Source: Thiocapsa sp.
Lineage (GTDB): Bacteria > Pseudomonadota > Gammaproteobacteria > Chromatiales > Chromatiaceae
Length of the DNA: 64,000 nt
Reading direction: 5' to 3'
Assembly: GCF_018399035.1 (NCBI RefSeq)
Contig: NZ_CP073760.1
Coordinates: forward strand, 2,418,001-2,482,000
The notes beneath the pieces were generated by a model, which made no database searches, was not told the DNA's origin, and worked only from the letters and a program-made list of their open reading frames with translations. The translations under genes and the position numbers were made by a program. Positions 27,365-37,400 of this stretch are shown here, piece after piece (position 1 is the first letter of the stretch; each line of letters starts with the position of its first letter).

Positions 27365-29533
27365 ATGATAAAGCGTATGGATGTGGGCGGCGTGAAGGTC
27401 GCGCAGCCCTTGTTCGATCTAGTCAACGACGATGTCTTGCCCGGTACCGGCATCGCGCCCGACGCATTCTGGCAGTCCTTCGAGAACATGGTCCAGGAGC
27501 TCGCGCCACGTCATCGCGCCCTTCTGGCAAAGCGTGACGCGCTGCAGGCCCGTATCGATGCCTGGCACCTCGAGCATCGCGGTCGAGCACTGGATCAGGG
27601 CGCCTACCGTGCCTTCCTCTCGGACATCGGTTATCTCGTTCCCGAAGGCCCCGCTTTCGGCGTCACAACGGCGAACGTCGACACGGAGATCGCGGAGACC
27701 GCCGGTCCCCAGTTGGTCGTGCCGGTGAGCAACGCACGTTACGCGCTCAACGCGGCCAACGCCCGCTGGGGCAGCCTCTACGACGCGCTCTACGGGACCG
27801 ATGTGATCCCGGACGCCGAGGGGATGGAACGCGGCAAGACCTATAACCCCAAACGCGGCGCCGAGGTCATCGCCCGCGCCGCCGCCTTCCTCGACGAGGC
27901 CGCACCGCTGAACCGCGGCTCGCACGGGGAGTCCTGCGGCTATCGGATCGAGGACGGCAAGCTGGTCGTCTGCCTGCCGGACAACAGCCAGACCATGCTG
28001 GCGGAGCCGGGGCAGTTCGTCGGCTATCTGGGCACCCCGGAGAAGCCGGATGCCATCCTGCTGGTCAACCACGGCCTGCACGTCGAGATCCGGATCGATC
28101 GCGAGCATCAGGTCGGTCGCGACAGCCCCGCCGGGGTGGCCGATCTGCTGTTGGAATCGGCCATGACCAGTATCCAGGACTGCGAGGACTCGGTCGCCGC
28201 CGTCGACACCGAAGACAAGGTCGAGGTTTATCGCAACTGGCTGGGCCTCATGAAGGGCGACCTCACCGCCCGTTTCCAGAAGGGCGGCAAGCCTGTCGAT
28301 CGCGCCCTGGACGAGGACCGGACCTACCGCACCCCGCTCGGCGGGACACTCACCCTGCCCGGCCGCTCGCTCATGCTGGTGCGCAACGTCGGCCATCTGA
28401 TGACCACGGATGCCGTGCTGGATGCCGACGGCAATGAGATCCCGGAAGGCATGCTCGATGCGCTGATCACGGTGGCCTGCGCCCTGCACGACATCCATCC
28501 CAATTATGGGGCCCGTCGCAACTCGCGCACGGGTAGCGTCTATATCGTCAAGCCGAAGATGCACGGCCCCGCGGAGGTGCAGCTCGCGGTGGACATCTTC
28601 GCCGGCGTCGAGGATGCACTCGGTCTCGCCCGCAACACCGTCAAGATCGGCATCATGGACGAGGAGCGCCGCACCACGCTGAACCTCAAGGAGTGCATCC
28701 GGGTCGCGTCCGAGCGGGTCATCTTCATCAACACCGGCTTCCTGGACCGCACGGGCGATGAGATCCACACCGACATGGAGGCCGGCGCGGTGCTGCGCAA
28801 AGGCGACATGAAGACCGCGCCTTGGCTGCTGGCCTACGAGAACTGGAACGTCGATGTCGGTCTCGCCTGCGGTCTGCGCGGTCATGCCCAGATCGGCAAA
28901 GGCATGTGGACCATGCCCGACGAGATGCGCGCCATGGTCGAGACCAAGTCCGGTCACCCCAAGGCCGGCGCCAACTGCGCCTGGGTGCCCTCCCCGACCG
29001 CCGCGACCCTGCATGCGATGCACTACCACCAGGTCGATGTGGTCGCCATCCAAGCCGAGCTGGCCGCCGGCGGACCACGGGCCAGCCTGGATACCATCCT
29101 GCAGATCCCGCTCGACCCGGCGTGCGCCTGGAGTGCGGAGGAGATTCAGCAGGAGCTCGACAACAACTGTCAGGGCATCCTGGGCTATGTGGTGCGCTGG
29201 GTCGATCAGGGCGTCGGCTGCTCGAAGGTGCCGGACATCGCCAACGTCGGCCTGATGGAGGATCGCGCGACCCTGCGGATCTCGAGCCAGCATGTCGCCA
29301 ACTGGCTACATCACGGGATCGTTTCGCGCGAACAGGTCATGGAGTCGCTCAAGCGGATGGCCGCGGTGGTCGATGCGCAAAACGCCGGTGATCCTGTCTA
29401 TCGCCCGATGGCGCCCGGATTCGACGGCATCGCCTTCGCGGCCGCGTCGGACTTGATCTTCAAGGGCCGCGAGGCGCCGAGCGGCTACACCGAGCCGACC
29501 CTGCACGCGATGCGCAGGCGGCTCAAGGGGTAA
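27365..29533 (+). CDS. glcB: Malate synthase G
   Basis: A 722-residue enzyme, almost the length of E. coli GlcB, that condenses glyoxylate with acetyl-CoA to malate. The catalytic region is recognisable: the arginine in [16 protein letters not shown], the magnesium-binding [13 protein letters not shown], the cysteine in GCSKVPDI and the aspartate in [19 protein letters not shown]. The start is ATG 27365 (MIKRMDVGG); a start 36 bases earlier is less likely. It stands alone between repeats, with no isocitrate lyase in the window. It would serve glyoxylate or glycolate use and C4 replenishment, in line with the PEP carboxykinase candidate 5 kb away. Confidence 0.96.
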   Translation: MIKRMDVGGVKVAQPLFDLVNDDVLPGTGIAPDAFWQSFENMVQELAPRHRALLAKRDALQARIDAWHLEHRGRALDQGAYRAFLSDIGYLVPEGPAFGVTTANVDTEIAETAGPQLVVPVSNARYALNAANARWGSLYDALYGTDVIPDAEGMERGKTYNPKRGAEVIARAAAFLDEAAPLNRGSHGESCGYRIEDGKLVVCLPDNSQTMLAEPGQFVGYLGTPEKPDAILLVNHGLHVEIRIDREHQVGRDSPAGVADLLLESAMTSIQDCEDSVAAVDTEDKVEVYRNWLGLMKGDLTARFQKGGKPVDRALDEDRTYRTPLGGTLTLPGRSLMLVRNVGHLMTTDAVLDADGNEIPEGMLDALITVACALHDIHPNYGARRNSRTGSVYIVKPKMHGPAEVQLAVDIFAGVEDALGLARNTVKIGIMDEERRTTLNLKECIRVASERVIFINTGFLDRTGDEIHTDMEAGAVLRKGDMKTAPWLLAYENWNVDVGLACGLRGHAQIGKGMWTMPDEMRAMVETKSGHPKAGANCAWVPSPTAATLHAMHYHQVDVVAIQAELAAGGPRASLDTILQIPLDPACAWSAEEIQQELDNNCQGILGYVVRWVDQGVGCSKVPDIANVGLMEDRATLRISSQHVANWLHHGIVSREQVMESLKRMAAVVDAQNAGDPVYRPMAPGFDGIAFAAASDLIFKGREAPSGYTEPTLHAMRRRLKG

Positions 29534-29540
29534 GGAACAA

Positions 29541-29672
29541 CTCAAAACAACCGAAACAGTAGGATGGGTAGAGCGCAGCGAAACCCATCCAGCCCGCGCC
29601 AAGGCATCAGACCGAAACTCTGCAACATGGCGGTTTGGAGGATGGGTTTCGTTGACGCTCTACCCATCCTAC
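29541..29672. mobile_element. GTAGGATGGGTAGAGCG element, copy 2 (complete)
   Basis: Starts shortly after the malate synthase stop codon. The left end GTAGGATGGGTAGAGCG (about 29559-29575) is repeated inverted as CGCTCTACCCATCCTAC at about 29656-29672, a 17-base terminal inverted repeat. The inside carries AACCCATCCAGCCCGCGCCA. Size and ends fit a miniature element without a transposase gene. Confidence 0.8.
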
Positions 29673-29814
29673 GAGTGAAACACGCTCAACTCGTTTCTGA
29701 AGCGTCACTCAGGGATGTCGACAGCACTGCTGTTCAGGTACGGTTCAGCGTGGATGCTCTACTCTTGGGGTGATGACGGGTATCGGTTTCCCGTCGCTGC
29801 CCCGGAGATCGTCC

Positions 29815-30120
29815 ATGAACATCAAGCGCCGGGCGCTGTTGATCCTATCCGCTGTCGGTTTCGCGACCCTTGCCCTCGCGCCTGCGACCTCGCAGGCGCG
29901 GGAGCCCCCCATGTGGGAAGGGCGCGACGGTCGGCAATGGCGCTGCGATCGCGGCCCTCCTTGCGACCCCTACCCCCGCCGTTATCGCCCCGAGCGCGGC
30001 ACCACCACCATCACGACCCCGGAATACGGCGGCCACGCCATTCGCGGTTATGTCCCGCCCCGCTCGGTCATCCTGAATCCGCCCGAGCGCGGATACAGGA
30101 GCGACCGATACCCGAGATAA
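29815..30120 (+). CDS. Small secreted hypothetical protein
   Basis: A 101-residue protein with a clear signal peptide (MNIKRRALLILSAVGFATLA, cleavage near SQA-RE). The mature part is rich in Arg, Pro and Gly with two cysteines (WRCDRGPPCDP) that could pair. CGGAGA lies a few bases before ATG 29815. It is 90 bases upstream of the PepSY-like gene and may be the first gene of the two-component operon. I do not recognise its family. Confidence 0.65.
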   Translation: MNIKRRALLILSAVGFATLALAPATSQAREPPMWEGRDGRQWRCDRGPPCDPYPRRYRPERGTTTITTPEYGGHAIRGYVPPRSVILNPPERGYRSDRYPR

Positions 30121-30210
30121 TGCGATGCGGTACCCGGATGCCTTCGGCCCGACGGGCCGTCTGTGCTAGATTCACCCGCACCTGGAACGGATCCCGGAGC
30201 CAAGAAGACC

Positions 30211-30456
30211 ATGCGCCAGACCAGAGTCGCCCTCGCCGTCTTGCTCCTCGTCGCCGTCGCCGCGACGACCGGGGCGGCGTGGGGCCGCGATAAGTCGGGC
30301 CAAGGACAAATGAGCCCTTCCCAAGCGGAACAGGAGGCGCGGCGCCAAACCGGCGGCGGTCGCGTGCTCTCCGTCAAGGCGGCCGACGGTGGTTATCAGG
30401 TCAAGGTTCTGACACCGTCCGGCGAGGTCAAATACGTCTTCGTCTCGGGCCGCTGA
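30211..30456 (+). CDS. Secreted PepSY-like small protein
   Basis: An 81-residue protein: signal peptide up to about residue 25 (ALAVLLLVAVAATTGAAWG), then a PepSY-like fold with AEQEARRQTGGGRVLSVKAA and YQVKVLTPSGEVKYVFV. Proteins of this kind often precede PhoP/PhoQ-type systems in proteobacteria and are proposed to act as periplasmic modulators. The next gene, a response regulator, starts 12 bases after its stop, so cotranscription is very likely. Confidence 0.8.
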   Translation: MRQTRVALAVLLLVAVAATTGAAWGRDKSGQGQMSPSQAEQEARRQTGGGRVLSVKAADGGYQVKVLTPSGEVKYVFVSGR

Positions 30457-30467
30457 AGGATGAGCCT

Positions 30468-31166
30468 ATGCATGTCTTGGTGATCGAGGACGAGGCCGAG
30501 CTGCGTCGCCAAATCATCGAGCGTCTTGCTCGTGAGGGCGCCATTGCGCAGGGCACCGGCGACGGTCGCGAAGGCTTGTATCTGGCGACCGAATACCCCT
30601 TCGACGCGGCGGTGATCGATCTCGGCCTGCCCGGGATGAGCGGGCTGGAGATCATCCGTAGCCTGCGCGCCGCCGACAGTCTCCTGCCGATCCTCATCCT
30701 GACCGCGCGCGACCGCTGGCAGGACAAGGTCGAGGGCCTCGAGGCCGGCGCCGACGACTATCTCGCCAAACCCTTTCAGGCCGAGGAGCTGTTGGCCCGA
30801 CTGCGCGCCCTGATCCGCCGAGCCAACGGGGCGGCGTCTCGCGAGCTGCGCATCGGCCCGTTGCGCATGGATCTGGTCGCCCAATCGGTCTGGATCCACG
30901 AGCGCCCGACCGAGCTGACGGCGTACGAATATCGGCTCTTGGAGCAGCTGGCGAGCGCCCGCGGCGGCGTCCTCTCCAAGCAAGCCCTGGCAGACCGGCT
31001 CTACCCGCACGACGAGGATCGCGACAGCAACGTCATCGAAGTGCTCTTGGGGCGCCTGCGACGCAAGCTCGACCCGGACGGCTCGCTCGCGCCGATCGAG
31101 ACCTTGCGCGGACGCGGCTATCGCCTGGCACTCGCACGCGAGGACGCGCACCCGGGTTCCGCCTGA
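30468..31166 (+). CDS. OmpR/PhoP-family response regulator
   Basis: A 232-residue regulator. The receiver domain has the acidic pair in VLVIEDEAE, the phospho-acceptor aspartate in VIDLGLPGMSG near residue 51, and the conserved lysine in AKPFQAEELLARL. A winged-helix DNA-binding domain follows, ending ETLRGRGYRLA. It overlaps the sensor kinase start (ATGA-type overlap at 31164-31168), which implies translational coupling. The order PepSY-regulator-kinase is typical of PhoP/PhoQ or QseBC relatives that sense cations or envelope stress. Confidence 0.93.
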   Translation: MHVLVIEDEAELRRQIIERLAREGAIAQGTGDGREGLYLATEYPFDAAVIDLGLPGMSGLEIIRSLRAADSLLPILILTARDRWQDKVEGLEAGADDYLAKPFQAEELLARLRALIRRANGAASRELRIGPLRMDLVAQSVWIHERPTELTAYEYRLLEQLASARGGVLSKQALADRLYPHDEDRDSNVIEVLLGRLRRKLDPDGSLAPIETLRGRGYRLALAREDAHPGSA

Positions 31167-32503
31167 TGTCGCTGCGCGCACGCGTCGTCGCCTCCGCCGC
31201 CGCGGTGCTCGCGGTCTTCATGCTGCTCACCAGCCTCGCCTTGGAACGGGCCTTCCGCGACACCGCCGAATCCTCGCGCGAGGAGCGTCTGCTCGCGCAG
31301 ATCTTCCTGCTCATGGCCGCCGCGGAGGCCGAGAACGACGGCCTGGTCTTCCCCGATGCACTCGCCGAGGCCCGCTTCAGCCTGCCCGGGTCAGGTCTGT
31401 ACGCACGCGTTTTCGACATGTCCGATCGGCTGGTTTGGGAATCCGCGTCCGCGCTGGGAATCCCCGAGCCGAGCCCGATGGACCTCCTGCCGGGGCAGCG
31501 TCGGCTCGAGCTCAGACGGGGCGGCGACGGCGAGGGCTATCTGGTGGAAGGCTTCGGCGTGTCCTGGGAAACCGGGGAGCTGCCGCGCCACTATGTGTTC
31601 CTGGTCGCCGAGGACATGGCGGCCTTCAACGAGGAGGTCGGGCGCTTTCGCGGCAGTCTCGCGGTCTGGCTCGGTGCGATGGCCGCGCTCATGTTGACGG
31701 CACTGGTCTTGATCCTCGCCTGGGGGCTGGCGCCTTTAAGGCGCGTCAGCGCCGAGGTGGCCGCGATCGAGTCCGGCCAACAGGCGAAGATTCTCGGCAC
31801 CTATCCAACCGAGATCCGCGCCCTGACCGACAATCTGAACGGCCTGCTGGCCCATGCGCAGGCACGCCAGATGCGTCTCGACAATGCACTCGGCGACCTC
31901 GCGCACAGCCTCAAGACACCGCTCGCGGTGATGCGGGGCGCCGTCGGCGATGCCTCCTCCGGACAGAACACACGCGCGCTCATGGAGGAGCAGCTCGGGC
32001 GGATGGACAACATCGTTGCGCACCAATTGCAACGCGCCCGCACGGGCACCGCGCCCGCATCCATACTCGCTCCGCCGGTGCCGATCCGACGCGTGGCGGA
32101 ACGTCTCCTCGCCTCGCTCGCAAAGGTCTATCGCGACAAAGGGGTCGAGGTCACGCTCGCGCTCCCGCAAGAGCTGCAGATCAACGGTGTCGAAGGGGAT
32201 CTGATGGAGATGCTCGGCAACCTGCTCGACAATGCCTTCAAATGGTGCCGATCGGAGGTCCGAATCGGCGCCCAAATGTCCAAAGGGCTGCTCGTCATCG
32301 CCATCGAGGACGACGGGCCCGGCATTCCACCGCGGGATGCCGAACGTCTCCTCGCCCGCGGCGTCCGCGCCGACGAGGCCGTGCCCGGTCACGGCATCGG
32401 TCTCGCAGTGGCACGCGAGATCTGCGAGGCCTACGGTGGGCGCCTCAGCGTCGCGTCATCGAGGCTCGGGGGTGCGAGGATCGGTCTGAATCTCCCGGTT
32501 TAA
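31166..32503 (+). CDS. Membrane sensor histidine kinase (PhoQ-like)
   Basis: A 445-residue kinase with a membrane helix near residues 7-25, a periplasmic sensor domain to about 165, a second helix (LAVWLGAMAALMLTALVLIL), a HAMP-like linker, the phosphorylation site LGDLAHSLKTPLAVM and an ATPase domain with NLLDNAFKW, EDDGPGIP and GHGIGLAVA boxes. All catalytic boxes are intact. Its stop codon TAA is the start of a partial hairpin repeat (TTTAAATCGCGTCCGGAGCG). Confidence 0.92.
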   Translation: MSLRARVVASAAAVLAVFMLLTSLALERAFRDTAESSREERLLAQIFLLMAAAEAENDGLVFPDALAEARFSLPGSGLYARVFDMSDRLVWESASALGIPEPSPMDLLPGQRRLELRRGGDGEGYLVEGFGVSWETGELPRHYVFLVAEDMAAFNEEVGRFRGSLAVWLGAMAALMLTALVLILAWGLAPLRRVSAEVAAIESGQQAKILGTYPTEIRALTDNLNGLLAHAQARQMRLDNALGDLAHSLKTPLAVMRGAVGDASSGQNTRALMEEQLGRMDNIVAHQLQRARTGTAPASILAPPVPIRRVAERLLASLAKVYRDKGVEVTLALPQELQINGVEGDLMEMLGNLLDNAFKWCRSEVRIGAQMSKGLLVIAIEDDGPGIPPRDAERLLARGVRADEAVPGHGIGLAVAREICEAYGGRLSVASSRLGGARIGLNLPV

Positions 32504-32525
32504 ATCGCGTCCGGAGCGATATGTC
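32498..32525 (+). repeat. Partial A-type hairpin unit supplying the kinase stop codon
   Basis: GGTTTAAATCGCGTCCGGAG followed by CGATATGTC matches the left end of the A units. The TAA at 32501-32503 is both unit sequence and the stop codon of the histidine kinase gene. The right arm is missing. Confidence 0.6.
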
Positions 32526-32566
32526 GGCAAGGTCACCCGCCCGATGCGTCCCGCGCAGGCGCGCCT

Positions 32567-33580
32567 TCAGTCACCGAACCCCTGCGGGTTCTCGGACTGC
32601 CAACGCCAGCTGTCCCGGACCATCGCGTCGATCCCGAATTGCGCCTCCCAACCGAGCTCCGCCTTGGCGAGCGCCGGATCGGCATAGCAGACGGCGATGT
32701 CCCCGGCGCGGCGCGCGACGATCTCGTAGGGCACGGGACGCCCGCTCGCACGCTCGAAGGCCGCCACCATATCCAACACGCTGTAACCGTGCCCGGTGCC
32801 CAAGTTGTAGACCACAACGCCGGGCCCCGGCGCAAGCCGATGCAGCGCCGCGAGATGCCCGCGCGCCAGATCGACGACATGGATGTAGTCGCGCACGCCG
32901 GTGCCGTCCGGGGTCGGATAGTCGTTGCCGAAGACGCGCAGCCGCGGCAGCTTGCCGACCGCGACCTGTGCGACATAGGGCATCAAGTTGTTCGGAATGC
33001 CGTTGGGGTCCTCGCCGATCCGACCGCTCGGATGCGCGCCGACCGGATTGAAGTAGCGCAGCAGGGCGATGTTCCAGGTCGCGTCGGAGAGGTGAAGATC
33101 GCGCAGGATCTCCTCGATGAAGAGCTTGGAGCGGCCATAGGGATTGGTCGCCGACAGCGGAAACCCTTCCCGGATCGGCACCGTCGCCGGATCCCCGTAG
33201 ACCGTGGCCGAGGAGCTGAAGACCAGATTCCTCACCCCGGCGGCGGACATCGCCCGACAGAGTGTGATGGTCCCGCCGACGTTGTTGTCGTAGTAGTCAA
33301 GCGGGAGCTCGACCGACTCACCGACGGCCTTGAGTCCGGCAAAATGGACGACGGCATCGAAGGCGCCGTCCCGAAAGATCGCATCGAGTGCCGCGCGATC
33401 ACGCAGATCCGCCTGGATGAAGGTCGGCGTCCGGCCCGTGATCTCGCCGACCCGCCGCAGCGACTCCTCCTTGCTGTTGCAGAGGTTGTCCACCACCACG
33501 ACGTCCATTCCCGCGGCCAGCATCTCCACGCAGGTATGGCTGCCGATGTACCCTGCGCCGCCTGTCACTAGTACGTGCAT
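32567..33580 (-). CDS. galE: UDP-glucose 4-epimerase
   Basis: A 337-residue short-chain dehydrogenase-type epimerase interconverting UDP-glucose and UDP-galactose for polysaccharide synthesis. NAD-binding [11 protein letters not shown], the catalytic serine region [12 protein letters not shown] and the Tyr/Lys pair in [12 protein letters not shown] are all present, and length is standard (E. coli 338). ATG 33580 begins [13 protein letters not shown]; the open frame extends upstream but without similarity. It converges with the two-component operon. Confidence 0.96.
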   Translation of the reverse strand: MHVLVTGGAGYIGSHTCVEMLAAGMDVVVVDNLCNSKEESLRRVGEITGRTPTFIQADLRDRAALDAIFRDGAFDAVVHFAGLKAVGESVELPLDYYDNNVGGTITLCRAMSAAGVRNLVFSSSATVYGDPATVPIREGFPLSATNPYGRSKLFIEEILRDLHLSDATWNIALLRYFNPVGAHPSGRIGEDPNGIPNNLMPYVAQVAVGKLPRLRVFGNDYPTPDGTGVRDYIHVVDLARGHLAALHRLAPGPGVVVYNLGTGHGYSVLDMVAAFERASGRPVPYEIVARRAGDIAVCYADPALAKAELGWEAQFGIDAMVRDSWRWQSENPQGFGD

Positions 33581-34459
33581 CGTTATCACTCCGTCGTGTG
33601 CTGCCGTTCGTTCGCTGTACTCGTTTATCGTCCCCGTGAGCTGGCCTCGGATCCCGGAGTACTCCGCGGCCTGCCGCACCGGAGTCGAGTCTTGCGCCTG
33701 GGTTTGACCCTCACATGGTTGCCCATCGAAGGTCAAGCGCCCCCGTGCAACCCGTCCCGCGCTCCGCCCGGCCATCTCTTGCATATCCCGATGTCTACAT
33801 CGGTCGACTCCGAAAAAAACTCGGCCCGTGCGGCGAGCCGATCGCGACCGTGCGTGGGGCTGGCTACCGTTATACCGAGAGCAACCCCGGTGATTTCGGG
33901 GCGATCTCGCGGGCGTAATGCCGACGCCGGAGCGAACCGACTCGGGCGCACGCACCGCCGCGAAGACCTCGGGCGCCGCCGGCTGATCCGCACCACGAAG
34001 GTGCGAGAGCGCTCGATCCTTGTTCCGAATCAATGCGACAGGCGTTCCGTCTGTCGTCGCGACCCGGGCTTACCGCTGCGCGCCGATCGTCACTCCGCCC
34101 CTAATCCAGGCCGACAAACGTCGCCGAACGGCGAACGCCCCGGGATCGTCGACTTGCAGTCGACATCTTCCCACGCCTGAAGGCCGGCGGGTCGCGTCCA
34201 ACCCGACACTCCCGGGGCTCGCGCTCGGTGCCTGTCGGCCGGGGTCATGTCGGCCGGGGTCAGACCCCAGCGCTTCGGCATCGACGGGGACAGTTTTAAA
34301 ATCCGACACTTCAAGCATGGAGATACCACCGGACGTTGGGCGCGCCACGTGGCGTCGTTTGTGCTTAACTCCCCTACAGAACGCCGCCTCGCATGCCTTT
34401 CGCAACGACGAGCGCCGTGCCCGCGCGGCAGGCCCCGCCCAACACTGCAGGTCACCGAC
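33581..34459. other. Long intergenic region with a regulator remnant and repeat sequence
   Basis: No intact gene is visible in these 879 bases. They hold the response-regulator fragment near 33786-33918 and, close to the next gene, a repeat-like stretch (34225-34310) in which GTCGGCCGGGGTCA occurs twice, followed by GGGGTCAGACCCC (a palindrome) and GGGGACAGTTTTAAAATC. Such GGGGTCAGACCCC sequences are common intergenic repeats in many proteobacteria. The rest shows no coding signal. Confidence 0.5.
33786..33918 (+). pseudogene. C-terminal remnant of an OmpR-type response regulator
   Basis: One frame reads [13 protein letters not shown] then [14 protein letters not shown] and stops at 33918. 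This is the recognition-helix and wing part of a winged-helix response regulator. The receiver domain and most of the DNA-binding domain are missing, and the sequence upstream does not match. It is not a copy of the regulator at 30468, whose equivalent segment reads VIEVLLGRLRRKLDPDG, so it marks the loss of a separate two-component gene. Confidence 0.65.
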
Positions 34460-37400
34460 ATGATCGATCCCATTCGCGAGCTTGGTCTCCACACCGGCGC
34501 GTCCGCCGCTCTCCCCGACGGACCCTATGCATCGCTGTCGGCCGAAGACCGTCAGAAGCTGCATCTCTACATCAACTTCAAGCTCATCTCCTCCGGTCAA
34601 CCGTCCTGCGGCACGGCAGCGACGGCGGGGTTCATCGAGATCGCCCACGATCTGCTGCTGAGTTATCGCGAGAAGAACCGGCTCCTGTCGACCTACCACT
34701 GCCCGGTGGACCGACGCATCCAGGATTTCCTGGGGCGCTATTTCGAGGATCTGGAGCTGGATCGAATCCCGACCCTGCCCTTCCAATCCTTCATCCTGGA
34801 CCGTCACGGACTGGCCCGCGAGCTTTCCGTCCCCGTCGACAGCGACGTCTTCACCTCGGACATCATCTCGAGCTATCGCGTGGCCCAAGGCGTGCTTCAC
34901 AACCCGGCAAGCGACCGCCGCACCACCGAGGGATCTTTTCACGTCGCCGAGGGCGGGCTGCCCATCCCGGGCGACAAGAAGGCGGTGCCCAAGGCGGTCT
35001 TCGCAAAGCTGCTCGAGGCCGCGCTCGATCCGCCCGACGACCTGCTGACCATCCCCTTCACGGCCAACCACAGCGAGCCGGCACGCATGTTCGTCTCGCT
35101 GCTGCTGCGTCCCTTGGTCTGCCCGGAGGTGCCCGGATTTCAGCCCGAGAAGAAGATGGAGATCCGCTTCTTCGCGCCGGGCAATCTGGTCTCCAACCTG
35201 GATTTTGTCGAGAGCATCTTCGGCAACGGCGGCAATCCCTATCTTGCCGACTTCGATGCCGCCTTGGACGTCGATCACTGGACCGGCCACACCGGCTGCG
35301 TCCTGCTCGCCCCGCACCTGACGCAGCTCACCAAGCAGGCGCTGGGGCTGCCGCACCGTGACCACGCGACCGGTCGCCAGCGTGCGGAGGGCATGTGCTG
35401 GAGCGATCCGGCCGAACGCTACAACGACGGCAATGCCTTCAAGATCACCGCACGCGACGCCTCCGGGGTCATCGTCACCATCCTGGCGGACAACTACTTC
35501 GGCTATTGCAAGAAGGAGGTAAAGACTCAGGTCAGCTTCGCCGCCAACCTCTTCGGCATGGCCGAGGAGGAGCACTCTGGCGGTGCACTCGCGTTCCCGC
35601 GCTTCAACCATGGCGAGGAATTCGGCGTGGATCAGTCCACGCGCGAGCCCGGTTATTCCTTTGCCGATGTGGCCGCGCGTTACGGCGAGATCATGGATCT
35701 GCAGCCGGAGGGCTACGGGATCGACAAACGCGTCCCGCAGGTCGTCTATGTCCCGCAGAACCTGCGCATGGACCTTCTCGCCCAGCGCATCACCTGGGAT
35801 CACGAGGGCACGACACGTACCATCCGGCTGCAGCCGGACAAGATCTACATCCAGCCCAACGGCTACAAGATCGAGATGCAGAAGCACCCGGGCGCGCCGT
35901 CCTGGCGTCTCATCGGCACCAAGGCGGAAGGGACCTTCTGTCACAAGCCTTGCACCGTCTCGGGCGGCGGCAAGTCCGAGATCTCCAAGTCGCTCGAGGA
36001 CGCCGTGCTCTACGGCCCCATCTTCGTCGACGATCTGAATCAGGATCTGGACCGGGTACAGGAAATCTTCGACCGCGAGTACCGGGACCGCTTCCGTCCC
36101 GGCTTCGAGCACGAGGACCACGACGCCGGGCGCAAGCCCTTGTCCCCGGAGCGCAGCCTGGGCTCGTTGATCAAGCTGCTGACCCCCTCGCCGAGTCATA
36201 CGCGCGAGTACAACACCTGGCTCACGATGATCCCCCCGCGGTTGCTGGCCCTGACCTTCATGATCAAGCGTCTCTACCGTCCGAGCTGGGGCGAGGCGTG
36301 GCGCGACCGCTTCTCGGTCGACGAGGTCGACGGGGCGCCCGGGCACGAGCTCAAGGCCTTCGGGCGACGCATCGTGGCGACCTATCTTCGGGTCGGGTTC
36401 GATCTCGACAGCAAGTGGCGAACCTTCAAGCTGCGCCAAGACTTCATCGCCGCCGAGAAGATCCAGATGGAAGACGACATTACCGCCTCGGTCGTGATCC
36501 CGCCCGGTGCGGTCAGCGGATGCAGAGCCGCGGCTCGCGAGGGCGAATACAGCCTCAAGCTCGCCCGAAACTGCGAGTACCGTCTGTTCCAGCGCCCGGA
36601 CGATGCCATCATCCCGGGCTTCGACAAGCAGACCGAGCTCGAGATGGCGCAGAACGGCAACTTCATGGCCAACTTCGAGCCGCTGGCGGGACCGACGCTG
36701 GAAGCGGTCATCGGCGACGTTCTGACCCTCTCGACCTTCACCGCACCCATGCGCGAGCGTCTCGAGCAGGCGGCGCGCGATGGCCTCGCCGTCGTCTCTT
36801 CCGCCCACCCGCGGCTGGTCGACGGCAATCCATCCAAGAACCCGCGCTACCTTCAGGTTCGCCCGGACCTGGTCAACCCGGTGCGCAAGTACGTCGCCGA
36901 GATGGGCGCACGCCTCCATCGTAAGCTGCCTCTGGACATCCCGATCTGCCACCCGGTCGACGCGGTCCTGACCGGACGGCGCAACAACCCGCCGGAGCCC
37001 GGCATCCGTGCGCTCGCGGTCTACAACCCGATCCACTACCAAGAGCTGCCCGAGCTCTTCATGGATTTCATCTGCTCGCTCACCGGCAAGTCCCCCTCCA
37101 CGACCGGTGCCGGCAGCGAAGGTGCGCTGACCAAAGCGCCGTTCAATGCCGTGCGCCCGACCGTGGATCTCAACAACGCACTGGTGTCCTATATCCTCAC
37201 CGGGTATGCCGGATTCTCGAGCTCCGCCGGACACATCGGCCCGGACGTGAAGGTGTCCCACGACGTCTCCCTATTGATTCCGGAGATCTGGGCCCGTCTC
37301 ACCGAGCAGGAGCGCGATCCGCAATACCTAATCGCCAACGACTATCTGGAGCCCCTTGAAGACTTCGAGCACCAGGGCCGTACCGTGCTGGCGAGTCGGC

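Noticed and set aside
27419..29293. A 624-codon minus-strand frame
   Set aside because: Antisense to malate synthase G, with no family features.
34070..37261. A 1063-codon open frame antisense to the PPi-PEPCK candidate
   Set aside because: Its translation is low-complexity Asp/Arg/Gly/His-rich sequence typical of the reverse of GC-rich coding DNA; no domain or ribosome-binding site.
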